Part shown: piece after piece, positions 10,486-20,357 of the stretch
Layout of the letters: each line of letters opens with the position of its first letter
Position numbering within the stretch: the stretch's first letter is position 1
Assembly: GCA_019307815.1 (NCBI GenBank)
Contig: JAFDIV010000012.1
Span: forward strand, 62,001-126,000
Direction: 5' to 3'
From: Deltaproteobacteria bacterium
Lineage (GTDB): Bacteria > Desulfobacterota > DSM-4660 > Desulfatiglandales > Desulfatiglandaceae
DNA: 64,000 nt
Translations under genes and position numbers: made by a program
Notes under the pieces: model-generated
Seen by the model: only the letters and a program-made list of their open reading frames with translations
Database searches by the model: none
What the model was told of the DNA's origin: nothing

Positions 10486-12168
10486 CTAGGACTGCTGCCC
10501 ACCTCCGGATCTCTTCAATGGCCTGACCACCCCTAACAAGGATCTCAACTCCTCACAGCCCATGATCCTAGCCAAGATGAAATACAGCGCCATTCCTATG
10601 CCTACCATAATACCCACATTGGCCAGCAAATACCACAGCCCCGATCCCGCATATGCCCCAGACCACCTGGCCTGGCCCCAATAAAGAAATATGCCCATTC
10701 CCAAAGAGGCCACTGAACTCTTTATCACCGAGCTTATTACCGGAGACAAGCAGATCTGGGGGGCCTTCTTTTTAAGTAATACTACGAGAAGGCCAAATTG
10801 AAATCCTGATGCGCCAGAGAGGGCCAATGCCAGGCCCGCATGTTTCATGGGTCCCATCAGGCAAAGGCTTAGGACCAGATTGACTACAAGGGCCCCAACG
10901 GCTACCATGACAGGGGTCTTGGTGTCCTGCATGGCATAAAATGCCGAGACCAGCACCCGGATGCCAGAAAAGGCCCACAGCCCGATGGCATAGAAGAAAA
11001 GGGCCCTATTGGTCATGGAAGCGGCATGGGCTGTAAAGGCCCCTCTCTGATAGATAAGCTTTACAATCGGCTCTCCCAGAACCATAAGGCCAACAAGAGA
11101 AGGCAGTGTGATGAAAAAGACCATTCTCAGGGCGTGGCAAAGGGTCTGGGAGAATTCCTCGGAATCCTCCAAGGCAGCATGGGTAGAAAGTGCAGGAAGT
11201 GCAGCCGTGCTTATGGCGATCCCAAAGATCCCAAGGGGGAACTGTACAATCCGGTCCGCATAATAAAGCCATGAGATGCTACCCTCAGGCAGAAACGAGG
11301 CCAGTAGGGTTCCCATAAACTGGTTGAATTGATATACGGCTGAGCCAAAAATTGCCGGCAACATCAACACCCCAATACGCCTCACAGCTGGATGGGCAGG
11401 ATTCCATTTGGGCCATAGCCTCAACCCCTCCCCCTTGACCCAAGGCACTTGCAAAAGTACCTGGAGGATCCCGCCAATAATCACGCCCATTGCCACTCCC
11501 ACGATAGGCTCTTTCAGATGAGGCGAGATAAGCACTGCCCCGCCTATAATCCCCACATTTAGAAAGATGGGTGCAGCAGCAGGGGCTGCAAAATGCCTCA
11601 AGGAATTCAAGACGCCCATAAAAAAGGCAACAAGACTTATGAGTAGGATATAGGGAAAGGTAATCCTAGTCAGAAACACCGTGAGTTCATACTTGGCCCC
11701 TGCAGGACCAAATCCAAAGGCCTGTAACCTTACAATCCATGGGGCCAACAGCACCCCTGCGATGGATACCACCACGAGTATGATGGAGACAATGGTAAGT
11801 GTTACCCTGGCCAAATCCAAGGCCTCTGGCTTGCCTTTCTTATTCAGGTAATCAGTAAAAACAGGAATAAATGCGATAGTAAGAGAGCCTTCTGCAAAAA
11901 GGCGCCTGAGCAAATTGGGTATCCGGAAGGCCACAAAAAAGGCATCTGCAACCATGCCTGAGCCGAAAAGGGAGGCAATTACCATATCCCGGATAAGGCC
12001 CAGAATCCGACTAAGAAAGGTAAAGAACCCCACAGTTCCTGCTGCGCGGGTCACTTGTTCGGTTTCTTCGCTCGCCCTTCGGGCTCGACTCAGTCCCCAC
12101 CCTTCGGGCGGGTCCCCGGCTCGGTACGGCCTGGAAGTAGTTTTTTCACCCCTAGTGTTACTTGACAT
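10486..12168 (-). CDS. murJ: Lipid II flippase MurJ, with a non-standard N-terminal extension
   Basis: A MATE-like polytopic membrane protein of 560 residues with the MurJ hallmarks LSRILGLIRDM and FFVAFRIPNLLRRLFAEGSLT, and many hydrophobic helices to the end. MurJ flips lipid II across the inner membrane for peptidoglycan synthesis. The family normally starts close to the residues AAGTVGFFTFLSRILG; here about 38 residues precede them and are encoded by a GC-rich repeat-like segment. ATG 12168 has no Shine-Dalgarno, and GTG 12054 is an alternative start that would remove the extension. Confidence 0.92.
   Translation of the reverse strand: MSSNTRGEKTTSRPYRAGDPPEGWGLSRARRASEETEQVTRAAGTVGFFTFLSRILGLIRDMVIASLFGSGMVADAFFVAFRIPNLLRRLFAEGSLTIAFIPVFTDYLNKKGKPEALDLARVTLTIVSIILVVVSIAGVLLAPWIVRLQAFGFGPAGAKYELTVFLTRITFPYILLISLVAFFMGVLNSLRHFAAPAAAPIFLNVGIIGGAVLISPHLKEPIVGVAMGVIIGGILQVLLQVPWVKGEGLRLWPKWNPAHPAVRRIGVLMLPAIFGSAVYQFNQFMGTLLASFLPEGSISWLYYADRIVQFPLGIFGIAISTAALPALSTHAALEDSEEFSQTLCHALRMVFFITLPSLVGLMVLGEPIVKLIYQRGAFTAHAASMTNRALFFYAIGLWAFSGIRVLVSAFYAMQDTKTPVMVAVGALVVNLVLSLCLMGPMKHAGLALALSGASGFQFGLLVVLLKKKAPQICLSPVISSVIKSSVASLGMGIFLYWGQARWSGAYAGSGLWYLLANVGIMVGIGMALYFILARIMGCEELRSLLGVVRPLKRSGGGQQS
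12067..12134. repeat. GC-rich repeat-like insert at the 5' end of murJ
   Basis: Two copies of CCCTTCGGGC (12076 and 12100 regions) form small hairpins with GCCC/GGGC or CCC/GGG stems, in a segment much richer in G and C than its flanks. It encodes the Arg/Ala/Glu-rich extra N-terminus of MurJ (for example SRARRASEETEQ). This resembles a dispersed palindromic element inserted in frame; that origin is an inference. Confidence 0.5.
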
Positions 12169-12259
12169 TTGTCTTTTTTGGTGGCATTAATAATATTTTT
12201 GGGAAGGAAAAAGAACTCCCCAAGCCAAAATTTATTCATCCATTTAGGAGGTTACGGCA

Positions 12260-12526
12260 TTGGCAAATCATAAATCTGCGATCAAGAGGGCCAGACAGAA
12301 CCAGGTCCGAAGGCTGCGCAATAAGAGTTACAAGACCAGGGTAAAAAATGTTTCAAAAGAGGTTCGGATGGCGGTCAGCATGAACTCCCTGGAAGAGGCC
12401 CAGGCAAAGCTGAAAAAGGCAGTATCCATTATTCAAAAAACTGCTTCAAAAGGAGTAATCCACAAGAATACTGCAGCCAGAAAAATTTCCCGCCTTTATC
12501 GCCTTGTAAACCAACTTTCCTCTTGA
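12260..12526 (+). CDS. rpsT: 30S ribosomal protein S20
   Basis: The 88-residue basic protein starts with ANHKSAIKRARQ after the initiator and contains SIIQKTASKGVIHKNTAARK, the S20 signature. It binds 16S rRNA early in 30S assembly. The start codon is TTG at 12260, preceded by TTAGGAGGTT; Escherichia coli rpsT is also known to start with UUG, where it is tied to translational autocontrol. The gene is divergent from murJ and its last 31 bp overlap the end of holA on the other strand. Confidence 0.97.
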   Translation: MANHKSAIKRARQNQVRRLRNKSYKTRVKNVSKEVRMAVSMNSLEEAQAKLKKAVSIIQKTASKGVIHKNTAARKISRLYRLVNQLSS

Positions 12527-13530
12527 TGCTTTCCCTTGCACAGGGAAATAATCACGTTTTCCAGAATGATTTCTTCTTGAGAGCCTGATTTAATCCGGGA
12601 ATCAGCCTGGTAAAGGCTCTCAAGAAACTCACGTAATTGTCCCTCTGACCAGTTTTCCGATTGCTCCAACAATTTCCTGGCCGAAAAAGGGGGGATGCCG
12701 AGCTTTTTGGCCACCTCCTGGGCCTGCCCTTGAGCCTTCATCCATTTTGTTTGCCACAATAGCCTGAACTGCCGATTGAGCATTCCAATAATTCCAAGGG
12801 CAGAGTCCCGGCCCCCCTGTTGCAAGAGCCTATGCAGGACCTGAAGCGCTGAGGCACATCTCTTTTCCGAGACACGATCCACAAGTTCAAAGATGTTGTA
12901 TGCCTTGCTATTTATGGCGGTCTCGCGCACCTGCTCAATCCCTATGGGGTTGTCACCGTAACGTAGGGAAAGCTTCTCCAACTCGCCATAAAGATCCATG
13001 AGGCTGTTTCCCGCAATTTGATGAAGGTACGCGCACGCCTCCCGAGAGATTCGTAGGCCCATGTCCCTGGCTACTGACCGCAGCCATGGCACAATCTGGC
13101 CCTCCCTTAAGGGCGCAAAATGGACTGCCCTTCCCGCCTCTCTTATTTTGGAAAAGAGCGGCTGCCAAAAATCCACATTAGAAGCCAAGAAGATAAGGTA
13201 AGTGGAGGGAACAGGGGTCTCCAGGTAGGGCAAAAAGTCCTTCTGATCAGCCTTCTTGAAGCCCTCTGCACGCCTTACAATAACCATTCTGCGTTCGGCC
13301 ATGAAGGGCAGAGATCTCGCTGCCTCAAGTACCTGTCCAGGGCTTGCTTCATCCCCATAAAAGACCTGGAGATTGAAATCCCTCGTACCAGGTGCAAGGG
13401 CCCTATTGCGTATTTGCATCAAGACATTTTCTTTCAAAAATTCACTAGGGCCGTAAAAGAGGTAATAGGGAGAAAGGGTCCCGGTCTCCAGCCGTTTCAG
13501 GAGTTCCTCTGGTTTCACGTCGCGCTGCAT
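12496..13530 (-). CDS. holA: DNA polymerase III subunit delta
   Basis: The delta subunit opens the beta clamp within the clamp-loader complex. The 344 residues match HolA: LSPYYLFYGPSEFLKENVL near the start in place of a P-loop, PFMAERRMVIVRRAEGF, and the C-terminal alpha-helical collar domain. ATG 13530 overlaps the lptE stop codon (TGATG), so translation is probably coupled. The 3' end overlaps convergent rpsT by 31 bp. Confidence 0.93.
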   Translation of the reverse strand: MQRDVKPEELLKRLETGTLSPYYLFYGPSEFLKENVLMQIRNRALAPGTRDFNLQVFYGDEASPGQVLEAARSLPFMAERRMVIVRRAEGFKKADQKDFLPYLETPVPSTYLIFLASNVDFWQPLFSKIREAGRAVHFAPLREGQIVPWLRSVARDMGLRISREACAYLHQIAGNSLMDLYGELEKLSLRYGDNPIGIEQVRETAINSKAYNIFELVDRVSEKRCASALQVLHRLLQQGGRDSALGIIGMLNRQFRLLWQTKWMKAQGQAQEVAKKLGIPPFSARKLLEQSENWSEGQLREFLESLYQADSRIKSGSQEEIILENVIISLCKGKHQEESWFTRR

Positions 13531-14129
13531 CAAAATGTATCCACTGTTTTGAGATACACCCTTTTTGCAAGGAGCCGAGCGATCTCTTTGAGGGCCGTTC
13601 TCTCTCTAAAGCGGTTTTCGATGGGGTCTGTGCAGACTGCATATGACCCCTTTTCTTCCATATGGCTGTCCCTCCATAAGACCTCGCCCGTGAGTCGGTT
13701 TATTAGTCTTATGCTCAAAAAGACCTTCAACCTCCTGAGATTTGTCACCTCATAGGTCACAGTGTGGTCCTGGACAGAGGTCTGTTGAATATCATAGCTT
13801 AGAGGAGCTGTCTCAATACGTTCAATCCTGCCTATCAAAACAGCATCTGCTTCCTTCTCTGAAACAATGGGAATGGTAGAGTGGGACAGGAATTCTTGGC
13901 GGATGATATTGGTAAAATCGGCCTCCAGACCCGCAACGGTGGCAGAACTTTCCACCATAGGGATGGCCAGCGTATTGAGGCCGCCGCGCATGGAGGACCC
14001 GGACAGGTTCAAACGGTAACCACATCCGGAAAATACCAATAAGACCACAGCCCACAAGCATGCCTTGAATGCAGAGTCTTTCGACAGGCTGGCTTTCCAC
14101 TGCGGGATCAATATCTTTGGGTCCACCAT
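13530..14129 (-). CDS. lptE: LPS-assembly lipoprotein LptE
   Basis: A 199-residue lipoprotein with a lipobox LVFSGC whose Cys36 would be acylated, followed by GYRL, the usual start of mature LptE. LptE plugs the LptD barrel and helps insert LPS in the outer membrane. The body contains LNTLAIPMVES and the phrase EVLWRDSHMEEKGSY, as expected for this fold. It lies 2 bp after leuS and overlaps holA; leuS-lptE-holA is the standard order in many proteobacteria, which supports the call. Confidence 0.92.
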   Translation of the reverse strand: MVDPKILIPQWKASLSKDSAFKACLWAVVLLVFSGCGYRLNLSGSSMRGGLNTLAIPMVESSATVAGLEADFTNIIRQEFLSHSTIPIVSEKEADAVLIGRIERIETAPLSYDIQQTSVQDHTVTYEVTNLRRLKVFLSIRLINRLTGEVLWRDSHMEEKGSYAVCTDPIENRFRERTALKEIARLLAKRVYLKTVDTF

Positions 14130-14131
14130 CT

Positions 14132-16708
14132 TTACACAACCACGTTAACCAGCTTTTTCTTGATCACATAGACCTTTTTTACGGGCTTATCCCCTACAAA
14201 CCGTTGAACCCTCTCATCGGCCAGGGCGGCCTGTTCTATGTCTTTGTCATCAGAGGAAGCAGGGAGTTCAATTCGGCTTCTAACCTTTCCGTTGACCTGA
14301 ATCACTATAAGGCGTTTTTCCTCTTGCAATGCATCGGCATCATAAGACGGCCATGGTTGTGTAAGGAGGAAGTTGTCATGGCCCAGCATCCTCCATAGCT
14401 CTTCTGTAATATGAGGGACCACGGGACTGAGCAGTATCACGGCCGTCTCAATGGCTTCCCGTACAACCGACCAAGCCCTCTGGTCCTTCTCAGCCTCTCC
14501 ATGGAGGTATTGATTAACCTCGTTGATCAATTCCATAACAGCCGCAATGGCCGTATTGAAATGGAATCGGTTCTCAATGTCATTGGTCACCCTCTTAATG
14601 GTTTGATGGGTCTTGCGGTGCAAGGCCCTGAGTCGATCATCAAGGGGTGTGTCCCCTGCATAAGGCTTGACGCCCGCCACTTGATCCAGATGATCCGTTA
14701 CCAAATGCCATATCCTGTTGAGAAAACGGTACGCGCCCTCAACACCCTGTTCGCTCCACTCCAGATCCTTTTCCGGAGGAGCGGCAAAGAGACAAAACAT
14801 CCTGACCGTATCAGCGCCATAGGTGTCAATCATCTTTTGGGGATCCACCACGTTCTTCTTGGACTTGGACATCTTGACCGTATTGCCAATGATCACCTCT
14901 CGATTGCACAGGGCGCAGCGGCCGTCTTTTACCTCTTCAGGATAGAGATACCCATGCTCAGGGCATTCTTGTGTCTCCTTGCATACCATCCCCTGGGTGA
15001 GAAGGTTTGTAAAGGGTTCACTGATATTCACATAGCCCAGATCCCGCAATACCCTTGTATAGAACCGCGAATACAGCAAATGGAGGATGGCATGCTCAAT
15101 GCCGCCGATGTACTGGTCTACTGGCATCCAGTACTCGGCGCGTTTTGAGTCAATGGGCCCCTTGTCATAGTTAGGACAGGCATACCGGATAAAATACCAG
15201 GAAGATTCCACAAAGGTATCCATGGTATCTGTTTCCCGGCGGGCCTTTCCCTTACATTTAGGGCAGGTGGTCTCATAAAAGGACGGCTCAAAAGGAAGCG
15301 GAGATCCCCCATTGGGCCGCATGTCCAGGTCCAATGGCAAGACCACGGGGAGGTCCTCTTCAGGCACAGGTACAGTACCGCACTTTTCACAATAGATAAT
15401 AGGAATCGGCGCCCCCCAGTACCGCTGCCTGGAGATGCCCCAGTCCCTGAGACGATAGTTCACGGTCTTGTAGCCCCAGCCTTTTGATTCTAGGTATTCG
15501 GCAATGCTGTCTAGGGCTTCAAGATTCCTCTGTCCATTAAAGGGACCAGAGTTGACCAAGATGCCCTCCTCCACATAGGCCTCAGTCATGGTCTCCTCAT
15601 CCAATTCTTGATCTGGAGGTCTGATCACTACCCTTAAGGGAAGGCCGTATTTCTTTGCAAACTCAAAATCCCTCTGATCGTGCGTGGGAACAGCCATAAT
15701 GGCGCCGGTCCCATAGTCGAAAAGCACAAAGTTGGCCACATAAATGGGAATCTCCTCGCCCGTTACGGGGTTCAGACAGTATCGACCCGTAAAGACACCC
15801 TCCTTGGCCGTAAAATCGGCAGTCCTCATGTAGCTGTCCATCTTGAGGGTTCTCTCCACAAAGTCCAAAACCTCTTTCTCCTGGGGGAGTCCCTTGATGA
15901 TCTCTTTAACCTTAGGGTGTTCCGGGGCAAAGCAAAGAAAAGTGGCCCCATAGACCGTATCTTGCCTAGTGGTAAAGACCTCAATGACCTCATCTGATCC
16001 CACAAGGGGGAACTTTATAATGGCACCATAGCTCTTGCCGATCCAATTGCGCTGCATGGTCAAGACCCTCTCAGGCCAGCCAGGCAGCTTGTCACAAAAA
16101 TCCAGGAGTTCCTCTGCATAGTCGGTAATCTTTAGGAACCAGCTGTCCATTTCCTTAATGGTCACCTCTTGATCCGTGTGACGCCAGCATCGCCCGTTTT
16201 CCACCTGCTCGTTGGCCAGCACGCTTTGGCACTTGTCGCACCAGTTCACATGGGTTCGTTTCTTGTATGCCAACCCCTTTTTATACATTTGCAAGAAAAC
16301 CAGTTGTTCCCATCTGTAATACTCTGGATCGCATGTGGCAAATTCCCTGTCCCAATCATAACTGAACCCCATGCGTTTAAGTTGAGTCCTCATGACCTCA
16401 ATATTGTCAAATGTCCATTTTGCAGGATGGGTATTGTTCTCAATGGCAGCATTTTCAGCCGGTAGCCCAAAGGCGTCCCATCCCATGGGGTGGAGCACAT
16501 TCATGCCTATCATCCGTTTATAGCGGGCCACCACATCACCGATGGTATAGTTCCGGACATGGCCCATATGAATTTTGCCCGAGGGATAAGGAAACATCTC
16601 GAGCAAGTAATACTTTTGTTTTGATGGATCTTCTGTGACCCGAAACAGACCCTCCCTTTCCCAGCGCTCTTGCCACTTTGTCTCAATCACTTCTGGTTGA
16701 TACTTCAT
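14132..16708 (-). CDS. leuS: Leucine-tRNA ligase
   Basis: A class I aminoacyl-tRNA synthetase of 858 residues, the normal LeuS length. The HIGH motif appears as HMGH in [13 protein letters not shown] and the KMSKS motif as KMSKSKKN. The CP1 editing domain lies between them ([12 protein letters not shown]). Zinc-type cysteine pairs CEKC and CPKC are present. GGATAGGAGCT precedes ATG 16708. The gap 16709-16846 upstream shows no T-box or other leader structure that I can support. Confidence 0.98.
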   Translation of the reverse strand: MKYQPEVIETKWQERWEREGLFRVTEDPSKQKYYLLEMFPYPSGKIHMGHVRNYTIGDVVARYKRMIGMNVLHPMGWDAFGLPAENAAIENNTHPAKWTFDNIEVMRTQLKRMGFSYDWDREFATCDPEYYRWEQLVFLQMYKKGLAYKKRTHVNWCDKCQSVLANEQVENGRCWRHTDQEVTIKEMDSWFLKITDYAEELLDFCDKLPGWPERVLTMQRNWIGKSYGAIIKFPLVGSDEVIEVFTTRQDTVYGATFLCFAPEHPKVKEIIKGLPQEKEVLDFVERTLKMDSYMRTADFTAKEGVFTGRYCLNPVTGEEIPIYVANFVLFDYGTGAIMAVPTHDQRDFEFAKKYGLPLRVVIRPPDQELDEETMTEAYVEEGILVNSGPFNGQRNLEALDSIAEYLESKGWGYKTVNYRLRDWGISRQRYWGAPIPIIYCEKCGTVPVPEEDLPVVLPLDLDMRPNGGSPLPFEPSFYETTCPKCKGKARRETDTMDTFVESSWYFIRYACPNYDKGPIDSKRAEYWMPVDQYIGGIEHAILHLLYSRFYTRVLRDLGYVNISEPFTNLLTQGMVCKETQECPEHGYLYPEEVKDGRCALCNREVIIGNTVKMSKSKKNVVDPQKMIDTYGADTVRMFCLFAAPPEKDLEWSEQGVEGAYRFLNRIWHLVTDHLDQVAGVKPYAGDTPLDDRLRALHRKTHQTIKRVTNDIENRFHFNTAIAAVMELINEVNQYLHGEAEKDQRAWSVVREAIETAVILLSPVVPHITEELWRMLGHDNFLLTQPWPSYDADALQEEKRLIVIQVNGKVRSRIELPASSDDKDIEQAALADERVQRFVGDKPVKKVYVIKKKLVNVVV

Positions 16709-16846
16709 AGCTCCTATCCTTCCCGATCCTACAAGGCTTTCAATCCCTTCTCCTCTCGAGGTTGCATCGTAATGTCATTATTACTGTTACGACCCAGCCT
16801 CCTGGAGGAAGAAAATATTGGTACATTGCTGTATTTTATCCTGTCG

Positions 16847-17434
16847 CTAGATATTCGCCCCGCTTCCCGATGGCTCAACCACCAACGTACAGTAAATCGT
16901 TGGCTCAAAATAGGCCTTGAGTTTTGCTTCCATCTCCCTTAGGACCTCCAACATCACAGTCTCGACCGAAAAAAGAGCGGTGAGCAGGTAATCCTCCTCT
17001 GGCATATGCCTTTGTATAAAAGGGCCCATCATCTCCTTTACGGTCTTTTCAAGTTGCCCCACATGTCTGTCCATATCCCCCAAAAGTGGAATCTTTACTG
17101 CAAAGCTTTGCACACCCATTGCCTCAAGAAGCCTGCTGGCTGCCACCACTTGCTCGATCAGTTCCTCAGGTTTTAACTCGTCCCTTGGTCCCAGGCCCTT
17201 GAAAAGCACCTTGTCTGCCCTAAGCCTTTCTTCGCCAGCTATCAGCAGCGTCTCTCCAATGGCCCCATCCCAAAAGCCCTTCTTGTTGAGATATCGCAAA
17301 TAGGCCGAGGTCTTTTGATCAACCCCGGCCACATGCCCTTCAGTGAGAAAGGAATCCTTGTATACGAATCCCACGACCGCCTCACACCAGATGGCATGGA
17401 GAGGTCGTGAGGTAAACCGCAAATCAAGCTGCAT
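16847..17434 (-). CDS. Stand-alone M17 aminopeptidase N-terminal (macro-like) domain protein
   Basis: This 195-residue protein resembles the N-terminal domain of leucyl aminopeptidases (PF02789). Its segment ADKVLFKGLGPRDELKPEEL followed by an alanine-rich helix and GVQSFAVKIP matches the family pattern VLLVGLGK..EL..EKLR..A. The catalytic zinc domain of M17 is absent, and the rest of the protein is complete with its own stop. Macro-like domains often bind ADP-ribose or nucleotides, but the function of solitary copies is unknown. It lies between nusB (17 bp upstream) and leuS in the long housekeeping operon. Confidence 0.6.
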   Translation of the reverse strand: MQLDLRFTSRPLHAIWCEAVVGFVYKDSFLTEGHVAGVDQKTSAYLRYLNKKGFWDGAIGETLLIAGEERLRADKVLFKGLGPRDELKPEELIEQVVAASRLLEAMGVQSFAVKIPLLGDMDRHVGQLEKTVKEMMGPFIQRHMPEEDYLLTALFSVETVMLEVLREMEAKLKAYFEPTIYCTLVVEPSGSGANI

Positions 17435-17451
17435 ATTATCAAACCAAGTGA

Positions 17452-17889
17452 TTAGCCTTCATCCTCACCTTTGTGTCCTGTCTCCCGCAACCAGGTGTTG
17501 TAAATATTGTCCAGGATGCCGTTAATAAAGGCTGCCGAGTCTTCAGACCCGAATTTCTTACCCAGCTCCACAGCCTCGTCAATGGAAACCTTAGGGGGAA
17601 TATCTTCACGGAAGAGGATTTCAAAGGTGGCCAACCTCAATACACAGCGATCCACCCTTGACATCCTCTCAATTCTCCAGTTCTTAGAGGCCTTACGAAT
17701 CCGATGATCCAATTCTTCCTTATAGGCCATAACGCCGCTAACCAGTTCTTTTGAAAAACCCTGAATCGAATCCGAGGCACCAAAATGCGTGCATATCAGT
17801 TCAAAGGCCTCATCCGGATGGTCGTCGGTATATTCCAAATGGAAAAGAACTTGGACCGCCAGTTCTCTGGCTCGTCTCCTTTTGCCCAT
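17452..17889 (-). CDS. nusB: Transcription antitermination factor NusB
   Basis: A 145-residue all-helical protein with the NusB start RRRARELAVQVLFHLEY and the C-terminal pattern VSIDEAVELGKKFGSEDSA followed by FINGILD. NusB with S10 binds the boxA RNA for rRNA antitermination. It directly follows ribH, the widespread ribH-nusB order. Confidence 0.96.
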   Translation of the reverse strand: MGKRRRARELAVQVLFHLEYTDDHPDEAFELICTHFGASDSIQGFSKELVSGVMAYKEELDHRIRKASKNWRIERMSRVDRCVLRLATFEILFREDIPPKVSIDEAVELGKKFGSEDSAAFINGILDNIYNTWLRETGHKGEDEG

Positions 17890-17920
17890 TTCCTATTTTC
17901 TAGGGTATGCCCTGAAAAAA

Positions 17921-18385
17921 TCAAAGGGCCTTAAATAGATTCACCATTTCTATGGCAGCCATTGCTGCCTCAAACCCCTTATTTCCAGATTTGGAACCCG
18001 CCCTTTCCACTGCCTGTTCTAAGGTATCGGTAGTCAATACCCCGAAGGTAACAGGCACGCCCGTTTCCAAGGCCACATTGGCTATACCTTTAGATACCTC
18101 AGCGGCCACGTATTCAAAATGAGGTGTGGCCCCCCTGATCACCGCACCCAGGCATATGACTGCGTCATATTCACCGGTTTGGGCCAATTTTTTCGCAACC
18201 AGGGGAATCTCAAAGGCCCCAGGAACACGGACCAGGTGAACCTGATCTTCTTCAGCTCCGTGCCTAATAAGGGCATCCATTGCCCCATCAACCAAGCGGG
18301 AGCTCACAAAATCATTGAAGCGGCTTACCACAACAGCGAACCTGTAATCCCGGGCATCAAGTCGGCCTTCTGTTGTCTTGGGCAT
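17921..18385 (-). CDS. ribH: 6,7-dimethyl-8-ribityllumazine synthase
   Basis: RibH joins the ribityl-aminouracil and the dihydroxybutanone phosphate made by RibD-pathway and RibBA. The 154 residues include [30 protein letters not shown] and the [16 protein letters not shown] motif with the catalytic histidine. ATG 18385 is chosen because GGGGGAAGGAG lies just upstream; two in-frame upstream ATGs (18412, 18499) would overlap ribBA and add residues that do not align with RibH. Confidence 0.96.
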   Translation of the reverse strand: MPKTTEGRLDARDYRFAVVVSRFNDFVSSRLVDGAMDALIRHGAEEDQVHLVRVPGAFEIPLVAKKLAQTGEYDAVICLGAVIRGATPHFEYVAAEVSKGIANVALETGVPVTFGVLTTDTLEQAVERAGSKSGNKGFEAAMAAIEMVNLFKAL

Positions 18386-18444
18386 CTCCTTCCCCCTTTC
18401 CCTTAGTGGCATGATGGCGAAGACCTCTGGTGAGGTCCAAGGCA

Positions 18445-19665
18445 TCATTCCTCCTGTTTTTCCTCCAATATCCGCATCAGATGTCCCAGTTTCTGACATT
18501 TGGTCATAAGATATCTTCTGTTTTCTGGCCTCGGCTCCACCTCAATGGGCACTCTTCCGGTCACCTTTAAACCATATCCCTCCAATCCCACAATCTTCTT
18601 GGGATTATTAGTCAGCAATTTCATCTTTCGGACCCCCAGTGCCACCAATATTTGGGCCCCCACACCATAGTCCCTCAGGTCCGCATCAAAACCCAGTTCT
18701 TCATTGGCCTCCACCGTATCCAATCCCTGGTCCTGAAGTGCATAGGCCTTCAGTTTATTGGCAAGTCCTATGCCCCTGCCCTCCTGCTGGAGGTAGAGAA
18801 GCACTCCCAGGCCTTGACGTTGGATCATTTCCATGGCGGCCTTGAGCTGCTCTCCACAATCACACCTATAAGAGCCAAAGACATCGCCTGTAAGGCACTG
18901 GGAATGGACCCTAACCAACACCTCTTTGTCAGGTCTAATTTCCCCCCTCACCAAGGCCAGGTGTTCGTAGTCATCAATGTCATTGACAAAGGCCATGGCC
19001 CTAAATTCGCCGTAGGGGGTGGGGAGCACTGTCTCAGCGGCCTTGTGAACAAAGGACTCGGTTCGCATGCGGTAGGCAATGATATCGGCCACTGTGGAGA
19101 TTTTTAGCCCGTGTTCCTCTGCGAATTTTTCCAGATCGGGCATGCGAGCCATGGTCCCGTCGTCCTTCATGATCTCGCAAATGACCGCTGCTGGTTTCAG
19201 CCCTGCCAACCGGGCAAGGTCAACTGAACCCTCTGTTTGGCCAGTCCTGAAAAGCACGCCGCCTCTTCTGGCCCTCAAGGGAAAAACATGTCCTGGCTGC
19301 ACTAGGTCCTCGGGCTTGGCATCATCGGCAATAGCGGTGAGAATGGTATGAGCCCTATCAGCCGCTGAAATGCCCGTGGTAACACCGTGGCGGGCCTCTA
19401 TGGAAACGGTAAATGCAGTCTTATACGGCGAGCGATTGTCATAGACCATGGGAGGCAGCTTCAGCCTCTCCACAATTTCAGGCGCAAGGGCCAGGCAAAT
19501 AAGCCCTCGGCCATACTTGGCCATAAAATTGATGGCCTCCGGAGTCACCTTTTCTGCGGCAATGGTCAGATCCCCTTCGTTTTCCCTGTTCTCGTCATCC
19601 ACGAGGATGATCATCTTGCCTTGCCGCAAGTCTTCTAATACGTCTTCGATTTTTGCAATCGGCAT
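18445..19665 (-). CDS. ribBA: Bifunctional 3,4-dihydroxy-2-butanone-4-phosphate synthase / GTP cyclohydrolase II
   Basis: The 406 residues hold two enzymes that supply both precursors of riboflavin. Residues 1-200 are the butanone phosphate synthase with the acidic metal loop [11 protein letters not shown] and the substrate segment [18 protein letters not shown]. The rest is GTP cyclohydrolase II with zinc ligands in [15 protein letters not shown] and [11 protein letters not shown] 19665 starts one base after the ribE stop (TAA-C-ATG); a GTG at 19674 is an alternative. Confidence 0.97.
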   Translation of the reverse strand: MPIAKIEDVLEDLRQGKMIILVDDENRENEGDLTIAAEKVTPEAINFMAKYGRGLICLALAPEIVERLKLPPMVYDNRSPYKTAFTVSIEARHGVTTGISAADRAHTILTAIADDAKPEDLVQPGHVFPLRARRGGVLFRTGQTEGSVDLARLAGLKPAAVICEIMKDDGTMARMPDLEKFAEEHGLKISTVADIIAYRMRTESFVHKAAETVLPTPYGEFRAMAFVNDIDDYEHLALVRGEIRPDKEVLVRVHSQCLTGDVFGSYRCDCGEQLKAAMEMIQRQGLGVLLYLQQEGRGIGLANKLKAYALQDQGLDTVEANEELGFDADLRDYGVGAQILVALGVRKMKLLTNNPKKIVGLEGYGLKVTGRVPIEVEPRPENRRYLMTKCQKLGHLMRILEEKQEE

Positions 19666-19666
19666 G

Positions 19667-20335
19667 TTATTCACCAAATCCTAAAGTCTTCAGCATTTGA
19701 GCGCTTAGGCCAGATTCCTTATTCCGGTTGTTGTCTTCTTCTTTTTCTTTGCCCAACATTAATCTCTCTACATACTTTCCAATAAGATCCGTCTCAATGT
19801 TTACAGGGTCTCCCACCTTTTTGCTCAACAGCGTGGTTTCTTTGCCTGTTTGAGGGATAATATTTACCTCCACACCATCCGGGTAACAACGGTTAATGGT
19901 AAGGCTTATCCCATCCACTGCAATGGAGCCCTTTTCAATGGTATACCTTGTAAGCCAAGGGGCCATGCCTATTCTGATTAGCCAGGATCTCCCCCGGGGC
20001 TGCTTTTTCACAATCTTGCCGATCCCGTCCACATGTCCCAACACCAGATGGCCCCCAAGACGGTCTGTGAGCCGCAAGGCCCGCTCCAGATTCACCTGAT
20101 CTCCTTGTTTTAAATGGCCCAGGGTACTTCTGGACAGACTTTCTTCAGAAACATCCACTGTAATGGTGTTGCCCTTTATACCTGTCACGGTCAGGCAAAC
20201 CCCATCAACGGCAATGCTCTCACCTACCTGGCAGGCAGAGACATCAAAGGGAGGAGCAATTGTCAGGATAACATCGCCCCCCATCCGCTTCACCGCTCTC
20301 ACCGAACCTATACCTTCCACAAGACCTGTAAACAT
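19667..20335 (-). CDS. ribE: Riboflavin synthase alpha subunit
   Basis: RibE dismutates two lumazine molecules to riboflavin. The 222 residues start with the invariant MFTGLVEGIG and contain two lumazine-binding repeats; each has a conserved block, GESIAVDGVCLTV in the first and KGSIAVDGISLTI in the second. GHLVLGHVDG is also typical. The C-terminal 25 residues are charged and variable. It lies between ribD and ribBA in the rib operon. Confidence 0.97.
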   Translation of the reverse strand: MFTGLVEGIGSVRAVKRMGGDVILTIAPPFDVSACQVGESIAVDGVCLTVTGIKGNTITVDVSEESLSRSTLGHLKQGDQVNLERALRLTDRLGGHLVLGHVDGIGKIVKKQPRGRSWLIRIGMAPWLTRYTIEKGSIAVDGISLTINRCYPDGVEVNIIPQTGKETTLLSKKVGDPVNIETDLIGKYVERLMLGKEKEEDNNRNKESGLSAQMLKTLGFGE

Positions 20336-20357
20336 TAAGCCTCCAATACCCTGATTC

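Noticed and set aside
12162..12196. TTGACA at 12162 as rpsT promoter
   Set aside because: No acceptable -10 box at 16-18 bp (CATTAA is a poor match), and the box overlaps the murJ start codon.
14411..15148. Plus-strand ORF of 245 codons inside leuS
   Set aside because: It lies antisense to conserved LeuS sequence, and its product shows no recognisable domain.
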